From positions 6,332,587-6,396,586 of the forward strand of contig OX421505.1 in the NCBI GenBank assembly GCA_949126835.1: 64,000 bases of DNA, given 5' to 3'. The position numbers and the translations under genes were made by a program. Below are positions 29,191-41,580 of this stretch, piece by piece. The first letter of the stretch is position 1. The number at the start of each line of letters is the position of its first letter. This DNA comes from Anisus vortex. Its lineage: Eukaryota; Mollusca; Gastropoda; Planorbidae. The notes under the pieces were generated by a model. That model did not search any database. It saw only the letters and a list, made by a program, of their open reading frames with translations, and had not been told where the DNA came from.

Positions 29191-31480
29191 TTTTAATTAT
29201 TACGTAAATCTTTTCTAAGTGTACTTATTACATTTACATGTATTACATATAATTAAAATTATTAGAAAATACAAATATAAAATAACAGTTAGTTAACCTA
29301 ATTCTCAAAAAGTAACTTACAGTCTTACAAATTAATAGACCTTTTTAGTTTGACCCCGGAAAAGGGGCTTGGCCTTGAGACTCACTGACATATATTTCTT
29401 TTGGGGGCACAAAGATTTTTGTTTCTTCTTTCCATATAGTATTTTATTAAAGGCGTTGGGGGGTTTTAATGTTATTATAGTTGTTTTTGAACTTTAAACC
29501 ATAAAAACACATGGAGATCTTAAACTAAGAACCTAGGAAGGGAATTGTTAAAAAATAACGTTTAGAGCTTCTTTTTGTTTTAAGAAAAAAAATTCTTAGA
29601 CCTGGACTCTATGCTTTGGACCTTAATATTATGGTCGATTCTATCGTGATCACTGTGTCATTACTTTTTGTTGATTTTCTTTAATGTAAAAAAAAATTAC
29701 GTTTAGATCTAGATCTAGTTTTGTATCGAAAAAATAATAATTAGGCTTTTATTACTGTCGGCTATTCAAGCTATTGCAGTATTGCTTAACTTAGCCCTAG
29801 ACCTAAATCGCTCGTTTTGATTAATAAAAAGGCAAATATAATTCTAGATATAGGCCTATTTAATGTTTGATAGAGACAGAGACAAGAGCCGATGCTTCTT
29901 TAATCTTTACGAATATAAAAACCATAGTAGACCATATTATAGCCATAGCTATAGCAAATATTATGATAAACTTAAAAAAGATATTGTTCGTAGCAAGAGG
30001 CTAATATATATAGGCCTATGTCGTATAGTCGGGCCCAGGCCGATGTTTTCTATATTGAATATGATAGGTAGGCCTACATACTATAGATATTCATATTGTC
30101 ATTGTGCATGAAATATTATTCAATAATTTTAATAGGCCTATAACTCCTATAACTAAAAATTCTTAGCATTAGCCTTATAGCCCTATTATATGACATATAG
30201 AATATAGATTACATTTATATAAGCAAAAGTCTTTTTTGTTCTATATTTAATATTGTCACATAGCTTAATACTATAAATAGGCTTAAATTATTATAGATTA
30301 GGCCTAGCCATATAGCTTATAATATAGTAGCCTAAATAGTTTGAGCTTAAACCGTTTAAATTATAGCATATAGGCCTAGTCATAAAGGCCTAGGCTTTAT
30401 AAATAGACTATAATATATAGGCCTACACTATAATTATATAAAGTTAGCTATATGACAGACTGATTCGATAGATAGGGCGATAGACCTATGCCTATGCTGC
30501 TATATGCTTCATTAAATAATAGGGCCTATAATCCTATATATTTATAATTTATATAGGCCTATCTACAGCTTTGTTAAATTTATACTGCTCTGGCTCTAGT
30601 AAGATCTATAGGCTAGTAGTCTATAGGACTATAGGTACTAGGCCTATATTAAAAGATAGGCTATTAGTCTAATTATTATTCTAGATTCTAGCCTATCTAT
30701 TAAACTATTAGGCTTAGAACTAGAAGTAAGAAAAAGTAAAACTAGGCCTACAACGATTTATATTGCAAAATATAAGTATAAGAAAGTAATGCAAAATAAG
30801 TGTTGAGACTTCTACACAAACAAAGCTTTATAACTATCTAAAATGCTATTTTTTTGTAGCCTATGTTTTATATAACGAGTTACTGACACATCGATTGCTC
30901 GGTACATTAACTGGGTCTGGGTAACCATAGTCGCCATAGACGCTTCGTAAGCCTAAAATGTATAATGAATGTTTTTTTGTTAAAAACTGGTTCAAAATGT
31001 AAAAAAAAGTACAGTTCGCTCCCTGGCTTCTCTGTATAAAGTTTTTATGAAGTCATTATTTTTTTTTATGAACAACTAATATAATTAATCCTAAAAACCA
31101 CAAACAGCCGTTTCTTTCTGCCCCCGACCGAGTGCGCAGACGCAGACCTTGACCTTTTTTTTAGAATAATTAACAAAATGAAAAGGTCTATACATTACTA
31201 AACTGCCCCAAAAACCACTTTCATTGCAATTAACTTTTACATTTTATGTTCTAAAGAATCCATTCTGGCTGTAGAAAAATATCAACCGTTAAAGTTAAAA
31301 CTAAGCTAAGAAGGACAGAATAAGAAAAAGTCTATATATAAGTACATTAATGAAAGACATAATGTTAATAAATACACAGGGAAATTGAACAAATGGTACT
31401 GCAACATCTTCAGTAACAATGTGTTTAAGCACAAGATATCAATAACGCATTACATGATGTCTCGATAAACGTAGAGATTT
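29191..31480. other. TAGGCCTA-rich, gene-free region; possible TIR element
   Basis: Very AT-rich. About a dozen AGGCCT-centred palindromes between 29840 and 30760. A 10-bp inverted pair TAGACCTTTT (29336-29345) and AAAAGGTCTA (31181-31190), with further partial similarity inward, may mark a 1.85-kb element. The 82-codon frame at 29863-30111 has no domain. Confidence 0.4.
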
Positions 31481-31587
31481 ATGCTGTTTCTACAAATTGT
31501 AAAATAAGTATGTCATAGAGAAACCATTATAACATCTAATTCTTAATATTGCTTAGCAAAAAAACAACAACTATCCTTAACATGTTA

Positions 31588-31850
31588 ATGGGACACGGTA
31601 GCCGAGCGGCAGCGCGTTCGGCTGGCGTACTTAAGGCTATTGGTTCAAATCCTGGTGAAGGCTATAATATTTTCCCAAGGGTGTTCCTGAGTTTACCCAG
31701 GTCTGAAGTGGTACCTGACATTAGTTGGGATCAAGTAAATGCGGCTAGGCATTGTGCTGTCATTTTAACCCCTAGTATGCCGTGGCCACAGAAATTTGGT
31801 GAACTTTGCTACACCGGCCCTATGATCAATTTGATCTGACGACTACTTTT
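31588..31850 (+). mobile_element. SINE family 1, full-length reference copy
   Basis: Best-preserved head: GGTAGCCGAGCGGCAG (box A region) and GGTTCAAATCCTGG (box B), then GTTCCTGAGTTTACCCAG, GCCGTGGCCACAGAAA and TGATCTGACGACTACTTT at the tail. The apparent 96-codon ORF over it is not a gene. Confidence 0.88.
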
Positions 31851-32280
31851 CTTGACAGGTTAAATAAATAACATTCTTTTTTTTGTATGCAAAGGGACCA
31901 AAAGAGAAATAAAGGTCGATCCAAAAAGTATGGTCTATGGATGTAACATTCATGATTGGACGTTACAATAATATTTTTAAAAAAAATCGGAAGAAAGTGA
32001 TATTTGTGTAATGTTAATGAATTCAAGCAAGTATTACAGATGAATGGCACGCTGAATGAATTAGAAATCCTGATTTGGCTCGATATTATCAAGTTGTTGC
32101 CGAACCCTGCTCTAGCGTTCCGAAGGTGGGGGGGCTCGATTCGCGGTGAAGGCTGGTATCAACCATTAGATGTAAAAAATTAAAGACCTCTGTACATTGA
32201 TCTGGCCTCACAATCTCTTAGTGTGCCTTGGCCACCAAAACTTGCGAACACTATTCTACCGGATCAAATTACATTAGCCC
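31851..32280 (+). repeat. Composite repeat spacer with a hAT MITE remnant
   Basis: Holds the GGTCTATGGATG module, the right third of hAT MITE family 1 (about 32043-32112) and the CTGGCCTCACAAT module. No ORF of interest. Confidence 0.6.
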
Positions 32281-32574
32281 CTACTTACTTTACTACCAGT
32301 GATAATAATATTTATTGAGGAATGTTTATGTACACCAGCGCGTATCATAACAACATTGAGCAGTAAAACACATAAATTACATTTATGGACGTGTTGAAAC
32401 CATTTTATAAAAGTAATTCAGAATAATATCATCAATGATAACCAAGAACAAAAGGTATTGTTTTGAGATGTATTGTTTTGATACTTTTGTGTTGTTTTTT
32501 TTTCAAAATTGTGTATTTTTAATGTTTAGATTGTAAATAGTTTCAAATCAATTTCGAGTAATTTTAAGTGAGAG
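32281..32574. other. No recognised feature
   Basis: AT-rich spacer with TATTTATTGAGG and an ACCAGCGCGTATC motif. No open frame of note. Confidence 0.4.
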
Positions 32575-32764
32575 CAGGGGCGAAGCCAGAAATTCTTTCC
32601 CAGTGGGGTGGGAGGGGGGCTGAAGTGTCATATGAAAAACATGTCCCGAATTACCAATTTTTTTTGCAAATTTAGTTCAGATTTTAACAAATAATTGTTG
32701 CATAATATTTTTTTTATTCCAGGAGGGAGGGGGCCCTCCTCAGACCCACGTGGCTGCGCCTCTG
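32575..32764. mobile_element. hAT-type MITE, family 3
   Basis: Ends CAGGGGCGAAGCCAG and GTGGCTGCGCCTCTG are inverted repeats (12 of 15). Flanks AGTGAGAG and TGAGTGAG share GTGAG, a poor 8-bp duplication. Confidence 0.6.
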
Positions 32765-32919
32765 TGAGTGAGCTCTATTTTTACGAATCATAGATCTGAC
32801 CGACCTAGAGTAGCCTATATATCATAATATATACTAAAGAAACGAGGGTTATTGATAAATTAATATGGTACTACTTCCCTTGATCTGTTCATTATTTCGC
32901 CTTTTGGTTTATTCAACCC

Positions 32920-33699
32920 TGAACACGATAGTCAATATAATATTTAATAAGCCAGTACTCAGATATCACATGAAAAAACAGAAATGTTAAATAAAAAATA
33001 TTAGATATATTATGTAAGCTGGTTGAAAACGTAGAATATAGATTCAGGTTATTCCACAGAAGAAGCAATCATTGAAGAAGTCTTAATGATTATGCATGCA
33101 TGCTGAACCTATACGTTTATCGTGTAATAACATTTCCGGTCCTATTCGTTCATTTACTAACAAAACATGTATGTATGCTGCGTTACTGGTTGCACTGCGA
33201 GAAAGAAAAGATGTAGTGTTTAAATTCTCTTTCATTTCCAAAAGATATTGTCAAAAGAAAACGATGGATTATGAACGTAAAATGTGATGATTCACCTTTT
33301 TTCCCCCAAACTTATTGCTTAATGCAAAAGCATTTTTGAATTGTGTTGTAAGTTATCTATAGATCACGTTTTTTTGTGTTTCTTTTAAGCCAAGAACCGC
33401 TACACCGACTACTCTATTTATAAATCAAGCTTACACGTCGACGATTCATTATCACATACCGGTACTCACTTTAGTTGTTGAAATCGGATTCCTCATAACT
33501 TTGAAAATGTCAGAAAAACCAGAACTGGCCGCAGACGTTGAAATAAATAATCAAACACCAGCCAAAGCATGTTCTGTGTTGACGGAAGTACATTGGAAGT
33601 TCATGAACACGATAAACACTGACCTATTGAAACGGTCCTGGCCAGGCTACAGATGCTAGCAGACAGTATATACACATAGTCGCATTGTGTGTTTCGCTC
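32920..33699 (+). repeat. Paralogous block, duplicate of 1385-2160
   Basis: Colinear with 1385-2160. A (TATA) run appears downstream in this copy only. Confidence 0.75.
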
Positions 33700-33835
33700 A
33701 GAAAGATCAACTATCGATACAAAATTCTCAGTCAGGCAGTTGGAGAAAAAGTTCAGAGTACAACAGAAACCCATTTTATCGCGTTCATAGATCTGACTAA
33801 GGCATTTACAAATAATTCATCAAAATACATAATGT
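33700..33835 (+). pseudogene. LINE reverse transcriptase fragment
   Basis: Copy of the RT piece at 2110-2319, with frame-disrupting changes, ending in the same AAATACATAATGTAAGC junction. Confidence 0.55.
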
Positions 33836-34442
33836 AAGCTTAGAGCGTATTTCACATATAACTAATAAGACATATATATTTATATATGTATATATATATA
33901 TATATAATGTAATAATAAAACAAGGATTAAAAACATGTTTAACAAAGGTAAATATTAAAATAATGTGATTTTATGTTCTTTTTTAAAGTGACAGTAACAG
34001 AGTTTTAAAAAATGTAAAAAAAAAAAAATAGAGTCCGCATTTTCTACTACAATTTAATTACTTGAGCATTCATATATATAATTTATAGCTAATTTGTTCC
34101 ATCCTGATAGCCCTTACTACAATATAATATTAATTTCATTCTCAATGTGATTGAGAATTCAAAAAATTATTCTAGAGGTTAGCATGAGTGTACTCTATAA
34201 CGATAAAAGGAATGCATACGTTGTGATCATACTACTTGGGTAGTTAATGTAATGTTTTAAAGTGTACATCTAAATTATTTAATCATTTAACATTTATATA
34301 ATTTTTTTTTTCATAATTTGATCCCTTTAAAAATTGTTAGTTGCAAGCCATTTATTAATTTATATTATAAAAAATGAAAGAAACTTGTTATTAATATTAA
34401 CCTAAAGAATACGGTTTTATTATCTCCCTTTTGTTAAATTTA
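33836..34442 (+). repeat. AT-rich block and repeat H copy 6, left part
   Basis: Repeat H opens at the hairpin near 34138 and is interrupted by the solo LTR after ATTTA (34438-34442). Confidence 0.75.
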
Positions 34443-34827
34443 TGTCACAGGACTAAGACACACGGATAATTCATGAAAGGCACTCAACGAAGGCTGCTTG
34501 GTACAACTCATAGCTTCTTTAATCGTTAGTCACTCTGACAGCAATAGGGAGTGAGCCATCACAACAATACATTCTGTTCCTGACTGGTACTGGTCGTATA
34601 GCACTTCCAACTTGGACGAAGACTGATATCATATACGACTTGTTCATGTACAGACAGAATCCCAACTCAATTGTCCTTAGAATTCAGCGTTGCTATATCA
34701 TTCATACTCTCTACACTTCCCTTTCATACCATAGTGCAATCTCGTACATAATAATAACATGCACACCTTACTTATTCCTCATCTAACAACATGCGTACTT
34801 TCTATATTATCTAATGATATAGTGACA
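34443..34827. mobile_element. Solo LTR, 385 bp
   Basis: Begins TGTCAC and ends GTGACA, flanked by perfect 5-bp duplications ATTTA at 34438-34442 and 34828-34832, inside repeat H whose other copies read TTAAATTTATGTTTCC without interruption. No internal coding region, so it is what remains after recombination between two LTRs. The sequence differs from the Gmr1-like LTR, so it is another family. Confidence 0.85.
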
Positions 34828-35146
34828 ATTTATGTTTCCTAATTAGTTTCTATAATGATGCCAAACAAGTTATGTTTTGTAATATAACTAATATTACCGA
34901 TTAATAAGTGTTTCTTTATACAAATCTAGCATTATAGTTACTGTTTTCATTTCAATTTTTAATTAGAGGTCTAAGCTTATTTTAGGTTAAACAGTTGTAA
35001 ATAAGCATTTCCTACTTTAATTGTTTTGTCGATTTAAAGTGTGTGTTTTTAAAAAAAAAAAAAAAAATGAATTACAATACATAATCTAGTAAATAAGCTT
35101 CTTATATTTATTAAAGTAAGAAAACAAAAAACAATGGTTTTATAAT
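34828..35146 (+). repeat. Repeat H copy 6, middle part
   Basis: Between the solo LTR and the TIR element. Repeat H resumes a third time at 40145. Confidence 0.75.
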
Positions 35147-35789
35147 GGGGACTATGCAGAAGTATTTTCCGGTCACGTGATGAGGATTAGATAGATTGAT
35201 AAACATGGAAGTGCTCATTCATTTTCATGTAGCTGGATGCTCACATTTTGACTTAAAATCAAGACGCAGTGAAGTTAAAGTATGTTTTCATCTATTTTCG
35301 CTGATAGATACAAGCTTCTTAAATGCATGTCAAAAGACGACGCCAATATTTTGTTGCAAAACAACCTAATATTATGTTCCTAAAACATCGAATAAAATGA
35401 CTTCCGTGTTTTAAACTTTCACTGCCTTCAATGGTTAACCACGGTAAGTCCATACAATATACAACGGCATAGAGTTTTTTGCTTAAGTCTTCAAACTTTT
35501 TTTATCTATGATTATATACGCCTAATACTCAATTCATTAATTATAAATATCGTTTCACATTTTTAGTAACTCGTAGCTTAGCAGAGCTAAAGCCTAAAGC
35601 GGCCTAGCCAAAATATTATAATAACTACTTAAACTTTAAACCTAGCCTAATAATTTAATAAACTAATAAAATAAGTAAATAAACCGACTAACAAGAAGAA
35701 TATGGTAATATAGACAAATATAGTTAATTTTTAGATGATAATAATAAAGAATATTGTTGCATGTAGGCCTATCATTCTATGCCTGCATA

Positions 35790-36130
35790 TAATAATAATA
35801 ATATTTGTATAGCGCTGCCAACAAACATAATGTAAGCTCAGAGCGCGTTTAACATACAACTAAGAATACGGATATTACCCTAGCCCAGGTGACAGAGCTA
35901 AATTGATGATTAAAAAAAGATAAAACAAATAAATGTAGCATTAACCGACCCAACCCATAAATAAGACAGTAAGTTTCTAAAGCATGTTAAATGTTATCTA
36001 AGGTAAATATTGAAATAATGAGTTTTTAAGTTCTGTTTGAAAGTAACAGTAGAGCTTGTTCGCCTCAGTTGAATGGGAAGTTGATTCCACACCTTCGGAC
36101 CGGATACTGAGAAGGCTCTAAGGCCAAGGG
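35790..36130 (+). repeat. (AAT)n-TATAGCGC dispersed repeat
   Basis: AATAATAATATTTGTATAGC then CATAATGTAAGCTCAGAGCG, ending with GGGAAGTTGATTCCACACC. Same family as 25021-25440. It shares its GTAAGCTCAGAGCGC part with the AT-rich block that follows each RT fragment. Confidence 0.6.
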
Positions 36131-38026
36131 TATATAGGCTATTATAATTATAATAGCCTACTCACTATTCTACAGTCTACTAGTCCTATGCTTTTTAATT
36201 TTAATACATAGGCCTATATTAAAATTATATTCTCTATGATAGGCCCTATGCCTATATGCCATGCAAATCATATGCCCTACAGTGTAGGCATATTACTTTG
36301 TTATTGATTGGCTATTTAAATATTTCAAATCATTTTTATAATAGTTAAGACTACTAAATATAGTCCAGTAGGCATATAATATCTTAAGTTAATAAGCTCT
36401 ATTAGAATAGCCATAAATAATTAGCCTAATTATAATAGTCTAATTCCAATTATTTGTTTTTTCAGTAATTTAGTATAATACTCTATAACAATTGAACACT
36501 TCTAAGAAGTGATTTACACCATGACCAAAGTCATTAATTTAATTAGTATTAGCCTCATTGTTCCAAAAACCGGATAAGCATATAAATAAGTATGTATGTA
36601 GGCATAGGCCTACTCTTTTACTTGTAAATTAATAACTGAGCAGTATTTTTGCATTTAATGTGTAATTTATTATTAGTAATATTAGCTTGCATTAATTGGG
36701 TAGGCCTATAATATAGGATGGATGAGGGGGGGGGGGGGATTGGGTTGAAGCTACAATATAATCTGATAGTCTAGGCCTACAACCCCTACAATATAATCTG
36801 ATAGTCTAGGCCTATGTTGTCTGTGGATCATCATCAATAGAAATAGGACTGATTATAGTGAATGGTAGTGAATCTATTTATAACTATAAAAGCTATTTAT
36901 TTATAAATAATTATAAATTCTCTATATATCTTTAATTTTAACACATTGGTACATGGTATAGTCATCATTATTGTTTACTTATTTCAGATAGTCATCAACT
37001 AGAGCAGCTCCAATTGTATTCTCTCACATATACCACTTAGTACCCATATACCAGCAGGCCTACAGAAAAAGACATCTTATGAATTTTGGTAATTTTTTAA
37101 ATTTTAAATACCGGTATATAATTTATAAATTATAATGATTACCGATACAGTGTTGTGTTATCTGAATTGTATTTAGTTGAAATTATTACTATAATAGTAT
37201 TATATAAAATTATTCACATACAGTAGCTCAATGTATGGATATTTTTATATTTTTTAGCACACTTAAATTGTACTGTATTAATATGTTGGAAACTGTGTAC
37301 TGGTAGTAAATAGTAGTGGGTATAAGAGTAACTAAAAAGTTATGATATAAATAAAAACATGTTAAAAAAAAAAAATCTTATTATTATTATTTTCATATGT
37401 AGATTGAATGTGTCAACTACTGGAATTGAATGTTATTGTGGATCATCAGATGCAAAGTGATGTCAGCAGCAAGTCATGGCAAAAAGAATTGTATCAGTAA
37501 TTGACACTGCTAAATGAGATTAAAATAAGTCAACTTATTGTTCACAATATCACATTGGAGTTTTCAATTCGCTTACTGTCTGTTAAAGGAGAATTTCTGT
37601 TTTGATTGGTTAAAGGACATGACGTTAAATATTTTGAAAATAGGAAAACTATCTGACATCATCCATGAATGTTTTAATTTATTGCAAAAAAAAATAATAA
37701 TAAACAAAATATATATTATTAGCATTATTTTTATAATTTATAGTATTTTATTTTATATTAATATTAAACCATGTTGAATATCATGCCAGAATATGAAGGC
37801 CTATGGTAAAAATAATTGAAAATGCATTAGTATTGGTAATTTGTAAATATTATATAAAAATGAAAAACAAGTCTACCAAATAATAATATTTATTATTTAA
37901 CATTTCATGTTTGTGTTTATTGTAGTGTAGATTGTCAGAGTAGGCACAAGGTAATATTTATGTCATGTAGAATTGTTTAATTCTTAGCATTAGCAAATAG
38001 GGTGCCCTTATTTTGGTGGACATAAG
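36131..38026. other. TIR element interior, AT-rich, no gene
   Basis: Contains TAGGCCTA motifs, a G10 run near 36727 and a duplicated GATAGTCTAGGCCTA pair near 36760 and 36800. The 79-codon frame at 37538-37777 has no recognisable domain. Confidence 0.5.
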
Positions 38027-38240
38027 TTTTGGTGCATGCTGTGCCCTGAATAACAGTCTTTAAACTCATGTTTTGGTGCATGCTGTGCCCTGAATAACAG
38101 TCTTTTTAAACTCATGTTTTGGTGCATGCTGTGCCCTGAATAACAGTCTTTTTAAACTCATGTTTTGGTGCATGCTGTGCCCTGAATGACAGTCTATAAA
38201 CTCATGTTTTGGTGCATGCTGTGCCCTGAATGTTTTGGTG
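38027..38240 (+). repeat. 44-46-bp tandem repeat, 5.5 units
   Basis: Units start at 38027, 38071, 38117, 38163, 38207 and a partial at 38232; each holds TTTTGGTGCATGCTGTGCCC. The minus-strand 67-codon frame across it is repeat-derived. Confidence 0.9.
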
Positions 38241-38244
38241 CAGA

Positions 38245-38516
38245 CATGGGGCCAGGTGGCAGACAGCACGTTCTGCTCGCATTCCGAAGGTTCTGAGTTA
38301 GAGTTTTTGTGAAGGCTAGAATTTATTATCTGGTCTGAAGGATGTCCCTGAGTCTATCCAGCTCTGATGGGTATTAGTAGATGACTTTACTGTGGGTATA
38401 TTAAAGGTGCCTGGGAATTGTGTTGGCCACACATTCCCAAGTATGCTGTGGCCACCAAAAGTGATGACAGCTGCTTCACAGGCTCCATGGATCAATTCGA
38501 TCAGATGGGATACTTT
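38245..38516 (+). mobile_element. SINE family 1, old copy
   Basis: Diverged but colinear: GCCAGGTGGCAGACAGC head, GTCCCTGAGTCTATCCAGC, CTGTGGCCACCAAAAGTGAT, GATCAGATGGGATACTTT tail. Two opposite-strand short frames over it are artefacts. Confidence 0.75.
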
Positions 38517-40144
38517 AATTTGTTGTAGACTGATGTCATGCATGAATGTGGTCTATGGGTGCCTTCCACTGCATCCATAAGTCCTAATATGGGCTTGCAA
38601 CAAGTTGACTTCATTCCTCATTCACATTCTGCTTCAACTTCATTGACCTAATATCAAAGGAGAAAAGAAATTAACATTTCATCAAATATATATTGTCAGG
38701 CAATTTTATTTTACTTCAATACCAGTACAAATAAACGTTAAAATATTTTATGTTAATTTTTTAATACCCTGTAAAACAGAAATGCATGTCCTTTAGTTTA
38801 CTTAGGTATTGAGAGAATGAAATTAGGCCTACATTTCAATCATTAAACTGTTTATTCTATTCTACAGACTACTAGCTCAACAAGCATCAATATTTACATT
38901 GGTAGACCTATATTTAATACTTTTACTTTATCTGCCCCAGTCCTGCATGTTTTAATTTACTTATAATGATCGAGTTGTGAGATTAATCAAAACAGTATTG
39001 CAAATTGCATCATATATAGTATGGTCATAGTATAGTAATATAATAGCCAACTACTTAGGCCTACTACACTATAATTATATAAAAGCTCAAGCATGCAAAT
39101 TGACAAATATAAGCTTATTAGCCCTTTATCTAATCTCAATGACAATTACTGAATCAGTTAGGCCAAGGTCTAAAATGGCCTCAATTAATATAGGGCCTAT
39201 ATATTATATTATGTCTAATATGTAGGCTATATTATGTGAAACAAGGTAGGCTAACCCTGATCCTAATTATAAATCATCATAGGTCATTGGCCTACTTGAT
39301 AGTAGTTAGTAGCCTGAATGATAAATGAATTTTAATAAAATAATTCAAATAATTTTAAAATAGAAGTATCACTTAGGCCTATTATTAATTATTATATTAA
39401 AATAATATCAGTTAAAAGAAGAGAACAGCCAGCCAGCATATTACTAATGGAATGGCTAGGACAGTTTACTAATAATAATACTGATATTAGGCTAGCCCAT
39501 TCTAAGTCTAAGCCTATGCCCTAAATGGCGATTATTATTAGGCCTATGATGAGTCCTATGAGTATGACTCTATGACTATGAGTACTATGACTACACTATG
39601 AGTTCTATGAGCCTATATAGGACATAAACATAGTCATAGGCTACGGCTATGACATGATATTTGACGTTGCTTAAGAATGGGACAAGGTAAAAGTGGAAGA
39701 CAATAAAAAAAAAGAACACCTACCTTTCGTGAATCGTCAATTATACTGCTCACATTATATGCAGACCATTTCTTGATTGCTACTTCCAATCATTCATGAA
39801 TAGTAAGCCTAAACTGTCGTAAACCAGAAAATCTCTCATAACACTCATAACTCATAACATGTAAACATGTCTCGACTAGTCTAGTTAATAAGTAGTTTAA
39901 AATTAATGTCTATCAGCAAGTACGCTTTAAACAAAGCCTGGTACTTATTTATTACTTGTACATGAGTCACTGTCACAAGCCTGTGTGGTGATTTAGACAC
40001 CACAATAATCTAGAATGTCTTAAAATGATATTTTTACGAATCATTTCTCTCTATTCCAAGATGTGTAAAACGCCATGTTTTTTCTTAGTCTAAGCCGCAT
40101 CACGTGACCAAACATCTATCTCTAAGGACTTGTGCATAGTCCCC
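38517..40144. other. TIR element interior, right part
   Basis: AT-rich with TAGGCCTA motifs and a CTATGAGTA-type short repeat at about 39550-39620. Ends with the CATCACGTGACC and GCATAGTCCCC of the right TIR. No gene seen. Confidence 0.5.
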
Positions 40145-40678
40145 ATTGCTTATATTTATTTATCTTTAATCAGAGAAGATGATCATAAAAACTCTCTTAA
40201 ATGTAATTAGTCCGAATCAACTAATGAGCGCCTTGTCATTGAATGCTCTTCCCAAAATTGTCATGCACAGAATAAATATACCTTTTCTGTGATTTCATGC
40301 ACATAATTACTCACGTCTGGGTGTTCAGGTACATGTGACCTCTTTGTCGGCTTAAAGAGCTTTCATGTGCGATAAAATATGTTCAAACGGAACCAGAACC
40401 TGAAAGTAGACAATGCCTAGCAATTAAGAATAGCAGACGACTTTCCTAAGCATGGTTCCATCCAGATTATTCCGCGAATTGGCACTTTTTGATGCTGAGT
40501 ATTTGAATTTGTATATTTAACTTGCTGTATTTTAAAATCGTCAATATCCCTCCACCTTAAAAAAAGATCAAGATTTAAGTTGGTAGTATAAAATATTTAG
40601 CAAACCAGCCTCGATGAGATGAATGATTTGAAAAACTCCGCTTAGAATGCATCAGTATGTACTTGTGAAAAAGCTCGT
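40145..40678 (+). repeat. Repeat H copy 6 end and pre-tetranucleotide block
   Basis: Repeat H resumes after the TIR element, then the GTGACCTCTTTGTCGG block as at 6838 and 51101. Confidence 0.75.
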
Positions 40679-40722
40679 CTATCCATCTATCTACTTATCT
40701 ATCTTTCTATCTATCTAGATGC

Positions 40723-40757
<35 letters not shown>

Positions 40758-40762
40758 GATGC

Positions 40763-40801
<39 letters not shown>

Positions 40802-40846
40802 GATGCCTATCTATCTATCTGTCTATCTATCTATCTATCTAGATGC

Positions 40847-40885
<39 letters not shown>

Positions 40886-40922
40886 GATGCCTATCTATCT
40901 ATCTATCTATCTATCTTGATGC

Positions 40923-40953
<31 letters not shown>

Positions 40954-40958
40954 GATGC

Positions 40959-40997
<39 letters not shown>

Positions 40998-41002
40998 GAT
41001 GC

Positions 41003-41033
<31 letters not shown>

Positions 41034-41038
41034 GATGC

Positions 41039-41069
<31 letters not shown>

Positions 41070-41134
41070 GATGTCTATCTATCTATCTATATATATATCT
41101 AGATGCCTATCTATCTATCTATCTATCTAGATGC

Positions 41135-41173
<39 letters not shown>

Positions 41174-41350
41174 GATGCCTATCTATCTATCTATCTATCT
41201 ATCTGTCTATCTATCTAGATGCCTATCTATCTATCTGTCTATATATCTATCTGTCTATCTATCTAGATGCCTATCTATCTATCTATCTATCTATCTGTCT
41301 ATCTATCTAGATGCCTATCTATCTATCTGTCTATCTATCTATCTGTCTAT

Positions 41351-41384
<34 letters not shown>

Positions 41385-41441
41385 GTCTATCTATCTAGAT
41401 GCCTATCTATCTATCCGTCTATCTATCTAGATGCCTATCGG

Positions 41442-41477
<36 letters not shown>

Positions 41478-41580
41478 GATGCCTATCTATCTATCTATCT
41501 GTCTATCTATCTATCTATCTATCTTTCTATCTATCTAGATCCCTATCTATCTATCTGTCTATCTATCTATCTTTATATAT
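40679..41580 (+). repeat. TATC microsatellite with TAGATGCC interruptions
   Basis: (TCTA)n broken at irregular intervals by a TCTAGATGCCTATC unit, about 18 times. Open frames of 80-137 codons are artefacts. Flanks equal those of 7435-8219. Confidence 0.95.

Larger units (their letters stand above)
35147..40144. mobile_element. 5-kb DNA transposon with long imperfect TIRs
   Basis: Left end GGGGACTATGCAGAAGT and right end (reversed) GGGGACTATGCACAAGT are inverted repeats. Similarity continues through GGTCACGTGATG and TTAGA to ACATGG, about 70 bp in from each end with a 12-bp indel. Against empty repeat H copies (GGTTTTAGAATTACTT) only AT is duplicated. No transposase ORF over 90 codons is seen, so it is decayed or non-autonomous. 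Some PIF/Harbinger relatives (ISL2EU) are reported to use AT targets, but that assignment is a guess. It contains a SINE, a 45-bp tandem array and TAGGCCTA-rich DNA. Confidence 0.75.

Noticed and set aside
31588..31850. tRNA gene at the SINE head (box A and box B present)
   Set aside because: The head continues into the SINE body shared by eight copies and does not fold into a complete tRNA on reading.
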